A stretch of DNA of 64,000 nucleotides from assembly GCF_002633015.1 (NCBI RefSeq), contig NZ_NSIU01000009.1:1-64000 (forward strand). Direction: 5' to 3'. The stretch is from Sulfuricurvum sp. PD_MW2. Its GTDB lineage: Bacteria; Campylobacterota; Campylobacteria; Campylobacterales; Sulfurimonadaceae. The notes under the pieces were generated by a model. That model was not told where the DNA came from. It ran no database searches and saw only the letters and a list, made by a program, of their open reading frames with translations. This document shows positions 28,606 through 38,337 of the stretch, one piece after another. The translations under genes and the position numbers were made by a program. Each line of letters starts with the position of its first letter. Within the stretch, counting starts at the first letter, position 1.

Positions 28606-31001
28606 TACTTCTTAGCCTCAAACGCGCTCACTACCTGCCGCATTTTCAGGAGCGAATCGGGATTGAGAGAGATCGAATCGATCCCCTCTTCTACCAAAAA
28701 TCGGGTAATCTCCGGATAATCCGAAGGTGCCTGACCGCAGATACCGATGTATTTTCCTCGCTCTTTGCACGCGCGTATCGCCATCGAGAGCATCCGTTTC
28801 ACCGCTTCATTGCGCTCATCAAAGACGGAAGCGACCAGAGTACTGTCCCGATCAACCCCGAGGGTAAGCTGGGTCAGATCGTTGGAGCCGATACTGTAAC
28901 CGTCAAATATCTCTAAAAACTGATCGGCGAGAATAACATTCGAGGGGATTTCGCACATCGCGTATATTTCCAGAGCGTTCTGTCCCTGAACCAATCCCGC
29001 TTCATTCATCACCGCAATCGCTTTACGTCCCTCTTCGGGTGTACGGACAAAGGGGAGCATCACTTTGACATTTGTGAGTCCCATCTCATCACGCACACGC
29101 TTCAGTGCTTCACACTCCCATTCAAATGCTTCACGGTATTGTGCGGAATAATAGCGGCTTGCTCCGCGAAACCCGATCATGGGATTTTCCTCATCAGACT
29201 CATACGCTGCGCCGCCCACCATATGTTTATACTCATTGGATTTAAAATCACTCGTTCGAACGATGACCGGACGAGGATAGAATGCGGCAGCAATCATCCC
29301 TACCCCCTCGGCAATTTTATCGATAAAAAACATTTTTGGATCTTTATACCCCCTCATGGCTGAGCGGACCGACTTGACATCAGAGATTTTTTTACCGTGA
29401 GAAAGTTCTACCAATGCCATAGGATGCGCTTTGACCGTGTTGGTGACGATAAACTCCATCCGTGCCAATCCTACTCCGTCATTAGGGAGTTTTGAAACGT
29501 TGAACGCGCTATCCGGATTGCCGACATTCATGTAGAGTTTTGTTTGCGTAGGGGCAAAATTCCCCACATCGATTTGATGTATTTCATGAGAAATAATCCC
29601 CTCATATACCCGTCCGATCTCTCCTTCCGCACAGCTCACACTCACCGCATCCTCTTCATGCAGGACTTCGGTCGCATTAAATGTACCGACGATAGCAGGA
29701 ACACCGATCTCACGTGCTACGATAGCGGCATGACACGTTCTGCCTCCTCGATTGGTGATCACGGCTGAAGCTTTTTTCATGATCGGTTCCCAATCAGGGT
29801 CGGTGATGTCCGCGACCAAAACATCCCCCGCATTGAAACGTTCTCCCTCGGCAGGAGAGTGGATAATTTTGACACGGCCTGAACCGATTTTCTCGCCGAT
29901 TGCCTTACCGCTAAGCAATACTTTGGCGCTCACATCCGATGTAAAACGGTACTGCTCCAATATCGTATTGCTAAGTTTTCGACTTTGTACCGTCTCAGGA
30001 CGTGCTTGAACGATAAAAAGCTCCCCGCTTAAACCGTCTTTCGCCCATTCGATGTCCATCGGACGGTATTCCCCCGCAATCGCAGTGTAATGCTCTTCGA
30101 TAAGCAGAGCATATCGAGCAAGTGTCGCAACCTCTTCGTCAGTAATCGAAAATGTCTCTTGAAGTTCTTTGGGTGTGGATAGGTTCATCGTATGATGGCG
30201 TTCATCGTAGGTCATCGTAAGGGCTTTGGAGCCGAGTTGACGTTTAAGAATCGAGATTTTCCCCTCGCGAAGGGTCGGTTTAAAGACGTAAAATTCATCA
30301 GGGTTGACCCGACCACCCACAATATTCTCGCCAAGTCCCCAAATTGAGTTGATGAGGATGAGATTTTCCGAACCGTTTTCGGTATCGATGGTAAACATGA
30401 CACCGCTGCTTGCTTGGTCACTGCGCACCATTTTTTGTACCCCGACGGAGAGGAAAACAGCAAAATGATCGTATCCCCTGCTATGACGATAACTTATTGC
30501 ACGGTCGGTAAAGAGAGAAGCAAAACAGCGCTTGACATGCTCAAGCAACATCGTCTCGCCCCGTACATTGAGATAGCTCTCCTGCTGACCCGCGAAACTC
30601 GCATCGGGCAAATCTTCTGCCGTTGCGGAAGAGCGCACCGCGACATCGACGGAGAGCGTTGCGTACTCTTCTTCCATTCTGCGATATCCAAGAACAATCT
30701 CATTTGTGAGGAGTTCTGGCATCTCACCGCTTAGCATGAGGGTGCGAATCTGCTCACCACATCGATTGAGCGCTTCAATATCGGTGAGATCGACCCCTTC
30801 CAATGCGAAACGTATCGGAGACTCGAACCGATTGTGCTCTATAAATGCACGATACCCCTCTGCCGTAACGGCAAATCCACTAGGAACATTGACCCCAAGC
30901 GATTTAAGCGAGCTTATCATTTCGCCAAGTGAAGCGTTCTTTCCCCCGACCAAAGGGATATCTTCTAATCTCAACGAATCCAGAGTGCGAATATAGTTCA
31001 T
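28605..31001 (-). CDS. ppsA: phosphoenolpyruvate synthase
   Basis: [62 protein letters not shown]. Confidence 0.97.
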   Translation of the reverse strand: MNYIRTLDSLRLEDIPLVGGKNASLGEMISSLKSLGVNVPSGFAVTAEGYRAFIEHNRFESPIRFALEGVDLTDIEALNRCGEQIRTLMLSGEMPELLTNEIVLGYRRMEEEYATLSVDVAVRSSATAEDLPDASFAGQQESYLNVRGETMLLEHVKRCFASLFTDRAISYRHSRGYDHFAVFLSVGVQKMVRSDQASSGVMFTIDTENGSENLILINSIWGLGENIVGGRVNPDEFYVFKPTLREGKISILKRQLGSKALTMTYDERHHTMNLSTPKELQETFSITDEEVATLARYALLIEEHYTAIAGEYRPMDIEWAKDGLSGELFIVQARPETVQSRKLSNTILEQYRFTSDVSAKVLLSGKAIGEKIGSGRVKIIHSPAEGERFNAGDVLVADITDPDWEPIMKKASAVITNRGGRTCHAAIVAREIGVPAIVGTFNATEVLHEEDAVSVSCAEGEIGRVYEGIISHEIHQIDVGNFAPTQTKLYMNVGNPDSAFNVSKLPNDGVGLARMEFIVTNTVKAHPMALVELSHGKKISDVKSVRSAMRGYKDPKMFFIDKIAEGVGMIAAAFYPRPVIVRTSDFKSNEYKHMVGGAAYESDEENPMIGFRGASRYYSAQYREAFEWECEALKRVRDEMGLTNVKVMLPFVRTPEEGRKAIAVMNEAGLVQGQNALEIYAMCEIPSNVILADQFLEIFDGYSIGSNDLTQLTLGVDRDSTLVASVFDERNEAVKRMLSMAIRACKERGKYIGICGQAPSDYPEITRFLVEEGIDSISLNPDSLLKMRQVVSAFEAKK

Positions 31002-31040
31002 AATCCTCTCCCCCTATTCTTTTGTATAGCATACCATAGA

Positions 31041-31058
31041 TATTCATACGTATGAATA
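31041..31058. promoter_or_regulatory. 18-bp perfect palindrome TATTCATACGTATGAATA upstream of ppsA
   Basis: Self-complementary along full length, 40 bp from ppsA ATG. Confidence 0.5.
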
Positions 31059-31092
31059 AGGGAGAAAAGTGTTGAATTTATCCACTTAATCC

Positions 31093-31623
31093 TTATGCAG
31101 TCGCAAGTGTTGTTGAGCTGCTTGCAGCATTATCCGTGCTGTATGCCGCCATTACCCGCGCCAAAAGTGCCATCTGTATTTTTGACAACGAAGACTCTTC
31201 TGAAGCGCTTTGTGTCGTGTCGGTTGTCGCCGATTGCGCCGTAGTATCCAAGACTTCCGGTTTTGGACGGTGATGTCCGCCATGTGCATGTTTGCTTTTT
31301 GATTGTTGAAGCGCTTTCATCAACTCATCCGCACTGATTGAACCATCACTGTTATTATCGATACTTCCAAATACAGTGTTTGCATCGTTGTACGTTTTAC
31401 CGGTCTTTTCTGACAAAGCTTGTGCCGCTTGTGAAAACTCTGATTTATCAATCGTACCGCTTTTATCGCTGTCGAGTGAAGAGAGCAACATATCTGTCGC
31501 TTGCTGTAACATCGATGTATAGTCAGTCGATGCACTTTGGCTTGCACCGCTTTGATCTTGGACACTGCCTTTGCCGTAAGATTGATTAGCAGCTGCCCAC
31601 GCAGTTCCGCCGTTAATCGTCAT
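31093..31623 (-). CDS. EF-hand domain protein
   Basis: Two EF-hand loops: DSDKSGTIDKSEF and DNNSDGSISADEL. Confidence 0.88.
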   Translation of the reverse strand: MTINGGTAWAAANQSYGKGSVQDQSGASQSASTDYTSMLQQATDMLLSSLDSDKSGTIDKSEFSQAAQALSEKTGKTYNDANTVFGSIDNNSDGSISADELMKALQQSKSKHAHGGHHRPKPEVLDTTAQSATTDTTQSASEESSLSKIQMALLARVMAAYSTDNAASSSTTLATA

Positions 31624-31793
31624 GGTATCTCCTCAAAATAAAATACATATGAAAATAAAACCTTACAAGATCCGTCTTACGGCTTTTGTGCTTCGAATAT
31701 GTTACGTTGTACAAGCAAAAATCGTACCGTAGAATCTTCCAATAAGCTTCTAAGCGTTACCATACGCTATTCAAACTTTGATCGGAAAACGCT

Positions 31794-33296
31794 ATGCGCC
31801 CTATTCTCCTCACCACCCTAAACGCCCGCTATGCCCACACGGCTTTGGGACTTCGGTATCTCTATGCCAACATGGGTGAATTACAAGTGATGACGAAGAT
31901 CGTCGAATTTACGATGAACGAACAAATCCAAAGCATTGCCGAAGAGTTGCTCAAACACTCCCCTCGCATCATCGGGATCGGTGTCTATATTTGGAACGCA
32001 TCGCAATGCTCCGAACTGATCCAGACACTCAAAAAAGTCTCACCCGATACCATCATCATCCTCGGAGGTCCTGAAGCGGGACATCTGCCGCACCGAGTCG
32101 ATCTGAGCCACGCCGATTACATCATCAGCGGAGAGGGAGAAGTTGCATTTTATGAGCTCTGCCGTAACATCCTCTCCGACACGTTCCCCTCAGAGCGTTT
32201 TATCAAAGCTCCCCTTCCTGATCTCAAAGCGATCTCTCTTCCTTACAGCGCTTACAACGATGAAGACGTTGCACATCGCTATATCTACGTCGAAGCCTCA
32301 CGGGGCTGCCCTTTCGAGTGTGAGTTCTGTCTCTCCTCTATCGATGAAAAAGTACGCAATTTCCCCCTCGATCAGCTCCTCGAAGAGTTTGAAACCCTTT
32401 GGCAGCGGGGTGCTCGAAGCTTCAAATTTATCGACCGTACCTTCAACCTCAACATGACGTTCGCTAACCGTATACTCGATTTTTTCCTCTCCAAAGAGCC
32501 TCCTTACTTTGCTCATTTCGAAGTAATCCCCGATCACTTCCCCGACGTGCTCAAAGAGAAAATAAAACTTTTCCCCGCCGGATCGCTCCAACTGGAGATC
32601 GGTATCCAAACAATCGATCCCATCATCGCCAAAGGGATCAATCGACCGCTAAAACTTGAAAAGATTGTCGAAAATCTCCGTTTCTTGGAAAACGAAACCC
32701 ATGCACACATGCACCTCGATCTGATCGTCGGACTGCCGGGTGAGAGTATTGAGGGGTTCGGTCGCAACCTCGATACCCTCGTATCGCTCACCCACAGCGA
32801 AATACAGATCGGTATTCTCAAAAACCTCTCCGGTACGACACTCTCCCGTCACGATCAGGTTCACGGCATGGTGTATAGCGATATTCCCCCCTACGATATT
32901 TTGCAAAACAATCTCCTCAGCTTCGAGCAAATCCAAAAAATGAAACGCTTCGCACGCTTTTGGGATATTTTTTACAATAGCGGAAGCTTCACGAAAACCG
33001 TACCGTTGATATGGAAAAATGGAAGTGTTTTTGAGGGATTCTATGCCTTTAGTGAGTGGATCTATACTCAAACCCTCTCAACGTGGAAAATTTCACTGGA
33101 GCGTCAAATTGCACTGATTCATGCTTATTTATGTTTGTACCATGACAAAGAGCATGTTGAAGCGGCATTAATCAATGATTTATCCTCACGACCGGAGAAA
33201 ACGATACCGTTTTTTCTACGCCAATCAACCCAAGAAAAACAAATAAAAGAAGCTAAAACAGTAATACCAAAGCGGCAAGCAAAAAGATTGGATTAA
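31794..33296 (+). CDS. B12-binding-domain radical SAM protein (DUF4080-like)
   Basis: GPEAGHLP B12-domain-like N-terminus; EASRGCPFECEFCLS CxxxCxxC. Confidence 0.92.
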   Translation: MRPILLTTLNARYAHTALGLRYLYANMGELQVMTKIVEFTMNEQIQSIAEELLKHSPRIIGIGVYIWNASQCSELIQTLKKVSPDTIIILGGPEAGHLPHRVDLSHADYIISGEGEVAFYELCRNILSDTFPSERFIKAPLPDLKAISLPYSAYNDEDVAHRYIYVEASRGCPFECEFCLSSIDEKVRNFPLDQLLEEFETLWQRGARSFKFIDRTFNLNMTFANRILDFFLSKEPPYFAHFEVIPDHFPDVLKEKIKLFPAGSLQLEIGIQTIDPIIAKGINRPLKLEKIVENLRFLENETHAHMHLDLIVGLPGESIEGFGRNLDTLVSLTHSEIQIGILKNLSGTTLSRHDQVHGMVYSDIPPYDILQNNLLSFEQIQKMKRFARFWDIFYNSGSFTKTVPLIWKNGSVFEGFYAFSEWIYTQTLSTWKISLERQIALIHAYLCLYHDKEHVEAALINDLSSRPEKTIPFFLRQSTQEKQIKEAKTVIPKRQAKRLD

Positions 33297-33302
33297 AAGA
33301 GT

Positions 33303-33327
33303 GCCTGAGGGTGACGAATCCTCAGGC
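33303..33327. terminator. hairpin GCCTGAGG-N9-CCTCAGGC
   Basis: Just downstream of the radical SAM stop codon. Confidence 0.6.
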
Positions 33328-33380
33328 GGTAAATATATGTGACGAGCATATACTCGAAAAGCTTAACATAAGAAGAATGT

Positions 33381-33396
33381 AGGGCCCGAAGGCCCT
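33381..33396. terminator. hairpin AGGGCC-CGAA-GGCCCT between convergent genes
   Basis: Perfect 6-bp GC stem downstream of porin gene. Confidence 0.55.
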
Positions 33397-33428
33397 GAAA
33401 GAGAGAAATTACTTGTCCCCGATGGGTA

Positions 33429-34742
33429 TTAGAATTTCAATGAAGCGATAAGACGGAAAGTATCCGTTGTTTTGTCAGATGTATCATTTGCTTTTACATC
33501 TTTGTCAAATTGAGTATAGATCGCAGTCAAATCAACCGGCCCAACTTTCGTTGCAGCGACAACGTCCCATGCTTTGAAATCAGTGTTGACAGAAGCTGCG
33601 CCTTGAACTGCACCAGCAGTACCTTCATTGTTACCAACTTCAGCTGCACAATAGCTTGTTGAAAGGGTTACACCCGGAACCATTTTAGTTGAAGCTCCAA
33701 CTTTCCATGCTTTTGTATCCGGAGCGGCTACGATTTCACCATCCATATAGATGCTTCCAAGACCTGTGTAAAGGCTCGTTTTGTCACCCGTTGCAACGTT
33801 TGCAAATCCGAGAGTACCGGTACTTACTTTTGAGTATGCAGCATAAAGATTTACACCCGCAACATCAACAGCACCTTTAACCGCAACTACAGTTGAATCT
33901 CTGTGACTTGTAGCAGCAGCGCCAAGAGTTGTAATAGCTGAATCTGTATTCATTCCAGCAAATTGTACACCTAAATCAACCATACCGGCAACTTTAGTAT
34001 CCGCTTGCAACCAATACGCATCTGCGATATCAGGTACATTGTAATACCATGCTTGCAATGTTGTATTTGGAACCGATTTGTTGATCGCTGCAGCTGCATA
34101 CGCACCGCTTACGCCAAAATTATGGAAATCCCCACCATACGCTACGGTTGTACCACGACCAGCAGTTGGTTGAAGTAAACCTACACCATTGTGTTTACCA
34201 ACCCATGCCGCTGCCAAAATTGTGTCACCGACATACGCGTGTGCAACTGCGGCTTCGAACGTGTTATCAACAACGTTCCAGTTTTCAGAAAAACACAACG
34301 GAGTGTTCAACGCCATACGACCCGCTGCAACGTCAAACTCTTTCGTTGCGTATTTGATGTTTGCAACTTCCATCCATGATTGATCGTTCAATGCATTTGC
34401 TGCTGAAGTTCCATCATTGTTATATTTAGCTGCCGGGATAGCACCAACAAGATTGTTTTCCAATCCCAACGTTGAGATTGCTGTCATTTTAACGTTCAAG
34501 CTAATGTTTTGAACCAAATCTGCTGAACCGCCAACACTCAATTTTGCTAATGCACTCGAGTTGTTTGTTTTGTCAAAAAAATCTTTTGCTGCGTCAGCTG
34601 CTGGTACTGCTGTTGCACCACCACTATATTCACTTGTTTGGTACCAAAGTTTTGCTTCACCGTTTACTTTAATGTTATCAACCGCAAATGCGCTTGTTCC
34701 AAGAGCCATTACAGCTACAAGACTAAGTTTTCCTAATTTCAT
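33429..34742 (-). CDS. outer-membrane porin (Campylobacterota type)
   Basis: Signal peptide, NIKVNGEAKLWYQT N-terminal strand, C-terminal FRLIASLKF. Confidence 0.85.
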   Translation of the reverse strand: MKLGKLSLVAVMALGTSAFAVDNIKVNGEAKLWYQTSEYSGGATAVPAADAAKDFFDKTNNSSALAKLSVGGSADLVQNISLNVKMTAISTLGLENNLVGAIPAAKYNNDGTSAANALNDQSWMEVANIKYATKEFDVAAGRMALNTPLCFSENWNVVDNTFEAAVAHAYVGDTILAAAWVGKHNGVGLLQPTAGRGTTVAYGGDFHNFGVSGAYAAAAINKSVPNTTLQAWYYNVPDIADAYWLQADTKVAGMVDLGVQFAGMNTDSAITTLGAAATSHRDSTVVAVKGAVDVAGVNLYAAYSKVSTGTLGFANVATGDKTSLYTGLGSIYMDGEIVAAPDTKAWKVGASTKMVPGVTLSTSYCAAEVGNNEGTAGAVQGAASVNTDFKAWDVVAATKVGPVDLTAIYTQFDKDVKANDTSDKTTDTFRLIASLKF

Positions 34743-35034
34743 TCATTCTCCTTCAAGAAACCGTTCGAGATAAGATTTAATTATTTCGAATCATGCAGTA
34801 ATCATAACTATTAATTCTTAATCATTTCTTTATATTTATTTATTTTTGTAATATAAATACAATTTTGTAAATTCATTAGATAAAAATGTGATGAATGATT
34901 ATTCAGTTCTATTTTTATGGCTTTTTACAGTCAGCAGGATTATATTTTTTTATAAATATGTTTGATTTTTTTTTGTTATCGGAGTATTGATTTATAATCG
35001 GAATAGTACTCCGATTATAAAATGAAGAAGTAAA

Positions 35035-35451
35035 TTACCAGTTACGAATACGGATATGGCACGAAGTACATTGTTTCAGAAGTTGCGAGTAATCATCCAA
35101 TGCATTGTCCATTTTGCCCGCATCAATCGAAACAACCATGTCATCCGAATACATACGTAGCATTTGAGCTGTTTTTTGAGCGAATTTATAGGCATAGACC
35201 TGATCCTTTGGCAAAATCGCTTTTACCTCTTCACCCTCTAATGATTTAAGTGTCCCTTGCAATTTTTTGACACCCGCTTTCATTTCATCTGTCGAACTGT
35301 ATAAACCACCGCGTTGAATTTGTTCCATAGCATCCAACATGGTACGCATATCTTTCATCAATTCAAGTCTCGGATCCGTATTTTTTGGCGTTGCCTGTAA
35401 TGAAGCCGCCAAAAGTGTTCCAAGAGCCAATAGGGATACTGCTTTTTTCAT
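35035..35451 (-). CDS. class-II-like cytochrome c (C-terminal CTSCH)
   Basis: Signal peptide; helical protein with one CxxCH near C-terminus. Confidence 0.8.
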   Translation of the reverse strand: MKKAVSLLALGTLLAASLQATPKNTDPRLELMKDMRTMLDAMEQIQRGGLYSSTDEMKAGVKKLQGTLKSLEGEEVKAILPKDQVYAYKFAQKTAQMLRMYSDDMVVSIDAGKMDNALDDYSQLLKQCTSCHIRIRNW

Positions 35452-35463
35452 GATGCCACCTTT

Positions 35464-36189
35464 TTAATATTGGATAATTTCTTTTGAATACTCTGTCAAT
35501 TTAACTGTTTTAGCTGAAATCGACACCAATTTTTTTGCTTCTGCCGGTCCGCCGTAAAACTCTTTTAACTCCGGACGAAACTCTTTGAAATAATCATGAA
35601 ACTTATCCTGTCCTAAAACACCAATCGCCCAAATCGTATCATCAGCCGCGACTTCCAGTACAACAGATGCTAAAGGCTGAGTTGCCGCTCCACCGAGTAC
35701 TTTGGCCCCTGCTCCCGCATCAAACGCTGAAAGGTGTGAAGAACAAACAATGATACCGCTTTTATCGTATGCCATTGTTTTCTTAGCTTTAGGGACATAA
35801 CCGATAAAACTGTCATTCGGTGTCGGATGGGTCATTTGATGGGTACAGATAGCTACATAAGAGACGATTGTACGCTCTTTCCCTACTCCGCTTTTCCATA
35901 CATAAGTCTCACCGCTGTCTGATTTCAATGTTACCTCTTTATCCGTTGGCTGAGGAAGATTGATCAACATACATGGGGTAGACGCGTATGGATAATTGAA
36001 AATATAGGTCACCTCTTTTGCAAGTGCCGAAGCTTTAATCGGTTTTCCTGCTGCATCTACTAATTGTGCTTTTTCGTATGTTTGATACAATGCGCCATCG
36101 GCAGCATAAAGATTCCCGCGAATCAATGAAGGATTCACCGCAATAACCGTTGCACCGGCAACTACTTTTAAAAAATTTCTTCTATCCAT
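35464..36189 (-). CDS. Tat-type Rieske 2Fe-2S protein
   Basis: MDRRNFLKVVAGATV; CTH...CSSH ligand pattern; start at 36189. Confidence 0.8.
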   Translation of the reverse strand: MDRRNFLKVVAGATVIAVNPSLIRGNLYAADGALYQTYEKAQLVDAAGKPIKASALAKEVTYIFNYPYASTPCMLINLPQPTDKEVTLKSDSGETYVWKSGVGKERTIVSYVAICTHQMTHPTPNDSFIGYVPKAKKTMAYDKSGIIVCSSHLSAFDAGAGAKVLGGAATQPLASVVLEVAADDTIWAIGVLGQDKFHDYFKEFRPELKEFYGGPAEAKKLVSISAKTVKLTEYSKEIIQY

Positions 36190-36273
36190 GAATGTATCCG
36201 TATTGAGAGTTTTGTAAAGAATAAGTGTAGCAGATTTTAAACTAAATCCCCCCAAAGAAGGGGAGAATATAAA

Positions 36274-37677
36274 TTAGCTGAACAAGTCGCGCATTGCACC
36301 TTTGTACCAGTCTCGAGTTGCTTTTCCAAGTCCGGTTGAACGGAACTTATTACCAGCTTCATCACCTTTTGGAACTGAACCTTTTGAACCGATAACCGGC
36401 CCTTGTACCATAAATTCGTGATTAACCATAATCGCTTCTTCCGGATTCCCGTTAACCATTGAATAACAAACGTTTGCACTTTTGTATGGAAGAGCTGATG
36501 CGACACTGTATGATTTGCCGTGAAGTTTATGTGCAATCTCTTTCGCACACTCTTTACCTGACCAAATAGCCGATTGCCCGCTTGGAGGAATCGCATGTCC
36601 AACAACGTCACCTACCGCAAATACATTGGCATCAGTAGCGGTTGCAAAAGAAACCGGTTTTTCAGGGCTGGTTGCCATTTTAACTTTTTTAAATCCGTCC
36701 GGAGTTGTTGCGACACCTGCCATCTCAATAACCGGATTTGACATGTTGTGCGGGATAAAGTTGAAAATGCCGTATTTCAATGTTTTGGTCGTTTTTACAC
36801 CCTCAACATCATCTTTGTTAGCAAATACTGTTTGAACGTATGTAATCTCTTTTTTATCAAAATCGACATCTACGATTTTACAGTTATCTTGGTGTTCTAC
36901 TACACCTGCATACAAATCTTTCCATGTTTCTTTAAACGCAGCACCTTTTGCAACTTCGGCAGTTTCATTCAAAATGATAACTTTACCTTTAAGTCCTTCA
37001 TTTTTCATGTAATTAGCGATCATACTTGCACGTTCAAACGGCGCCGGTGGACAACGATATTTTCCAGCTGGAACAGTGATAACGACATCACCTTCTTCCA
37101 TGTTTTTCACCATACGATCCAACGCCACGTGTTCACCGCCCGGAACCAATGCAGCTGGTGCTACGCGGCGAGCTTTTGCGATTTTAGCCGCATCCCATGT
37201 CGGAAATTGACCTTTGTAGTTATAATCGATCCCCGGAGCAAGAACCAAGATATCATAGCCTACACCGCCTTTTGAAGTATAAACCACTTTGTTTTCACGG
37301 TCAATTCCGGTAACAACCGCTGTCAACATACCATAACCGTTTTTCTCAACTGCTTGTGAATAGTCGTAGGTCAAAGTACTAAGACTTACACCTTTGATAC
37401 CGCCAAGATTACAGTTTGAAAATGGGCAAGACATAAAGCTATCGTTTTTCTCAATAATCGCTACATCAAAATTAGGGTCGATTTTTTTCAACTCTTTGGC
37501 AACGGTCAAACCGCCCCAACCTCCACCGATAATAACGACTTGATGTTTACCAAGCATTTTGCTAGTTGCATTTTGTGCACCCGGAGCAGCACCTGTAGCG
37601 GCTGTACAACCTGATACGGCAGCTGCCGCTACGCTGATACCGGCAAACTTAAATAAGTCACGTCTTGAAATGTTCAT
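36274..37677 (-). CDS. FccB-like flavocytochrome c sulfide dehydrogenase flavoprotein
   Basis: Tat signal SRRDLFKFAG; VVIIGGGWGGLTVAKELKKIDP; SCPFSNCNLGG; VFAVGDVVGHAIPPSGQSA. Confidence 0.85.
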   Translation of the reverse strand: MNISRRDLFKFAGISVAAAAVSGCTAATGAAPGAQNATSKMLGKHQVVIIGGGWGGLTVAKELKKIDPNFDVAIIEKNDSFMSCPFSNCNLGGIKGVSLSTLTYDYSQAVEKNGYGMLTAVVTGIDRENKVVYTSKGGVGYDILVLAPGIDYNYKGQFPTWDAAKIAKARRVAPAALVPGGEHVALDRMVKNMEEGDVVITVPAGKYRCPPAPFERASMIANYMKNEGLKGKVIILNETAEVAKGAAFKETWKDLYAGVVEHQDNCKIVDVDFDKKEITYVQTVFANKDDVEGVKTTKTLKYGIFNFIPHNMSNPVIEMAGVATTPDGFKKVKMATSPEKPVSFATATDANVFAVGDVVGHAIPPSGQSAIWSGKECAKEIAHKLHGKSYSVASALPYKSANVCYSMVNGNPEEAIMVNHEFMVQGPVIGSKGSVPKGDEAGNKFRSTGLGKATRDWYKGAMRDLFS

Positions 37678-38005
37678 AATGAATTCTCCTTCATTTTCAA
37701 GTATAAGATTTTTGTATCAGACGGCAGTCTAACTGCGCTAAGCTTAATGCTTTTTAAATATCAAAAACCTTAATTTTATAGAAAGTATAAGCTGCAATTA
37801 AATATCACATTTCAACCTTTTAAAAGTACGTATAATAGGGGTAATTGCTTTATTGAATCACATTTTTAACACAAAATAAATTCTCATATTTTTATCAATT
37901 TATCTTTTTATGTGATACAAATGTGATGATTAAAATTGCATTTATAATTTGTACTGAACGTGATATGATTACATATCAAACTATTACTAGAGGGAGAATA
38001 CGAAA

Positions 38006-38305
38006 ATGGAAGTCATTACATGCACAAGTTTGGACGAAGTACGCACTCAGATTGATCAATTAGACGATCAAATCGTTGAACTCATTGCCGCACGAAACGG
38101 CTATGTGAAACAAGCTGCAAATTTTAAACACTCTGTTGAAGAGATCAAAGCTAATGAGAGAATGGAAGCGGTAATGGATCGAGTACGGTTGCGAGCAATG
38201 GAATTCGGTGTTTCCCCTAATCTTCTTACAAAGCTCTATACGATTATGATTGATGCAATGGTCGAAGCGGAAATTTCCGAATTTCAAAATGCCAAGTCAC
38301 TCTAA
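38006..38305 (+). CDS. chorismate mutase
   Basis: VRTQIDQLDDQIVELIAARNGYVKQAANFK. Confidence 0.88.
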   Translation: MEVITCTSLDEVRTQIDQLDDQIVELIAARNGYVKQAANFKHSVEEIKANERMEAVMDRVRLRAMEFGVSPNLLTKLYTIMIDAMVEAEISEFQNAKSL

Positions 38306-38337
38306 ATAAACGGCATAGGAGTAAGTCCTTTTCCTAT

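Noticed and set aside
28423-28719. 98-aa ORF spanning rhodanese 3' end and REP-like element
   Set aside because: Overlaps two confident genes in other frames
36748-37275. 175-aa plus-strand ORF opposite the FccB-like gene
   Set aside because: Phe/Cys/Ile-rich antisense shadow of a strongly supported flavoprotein frame
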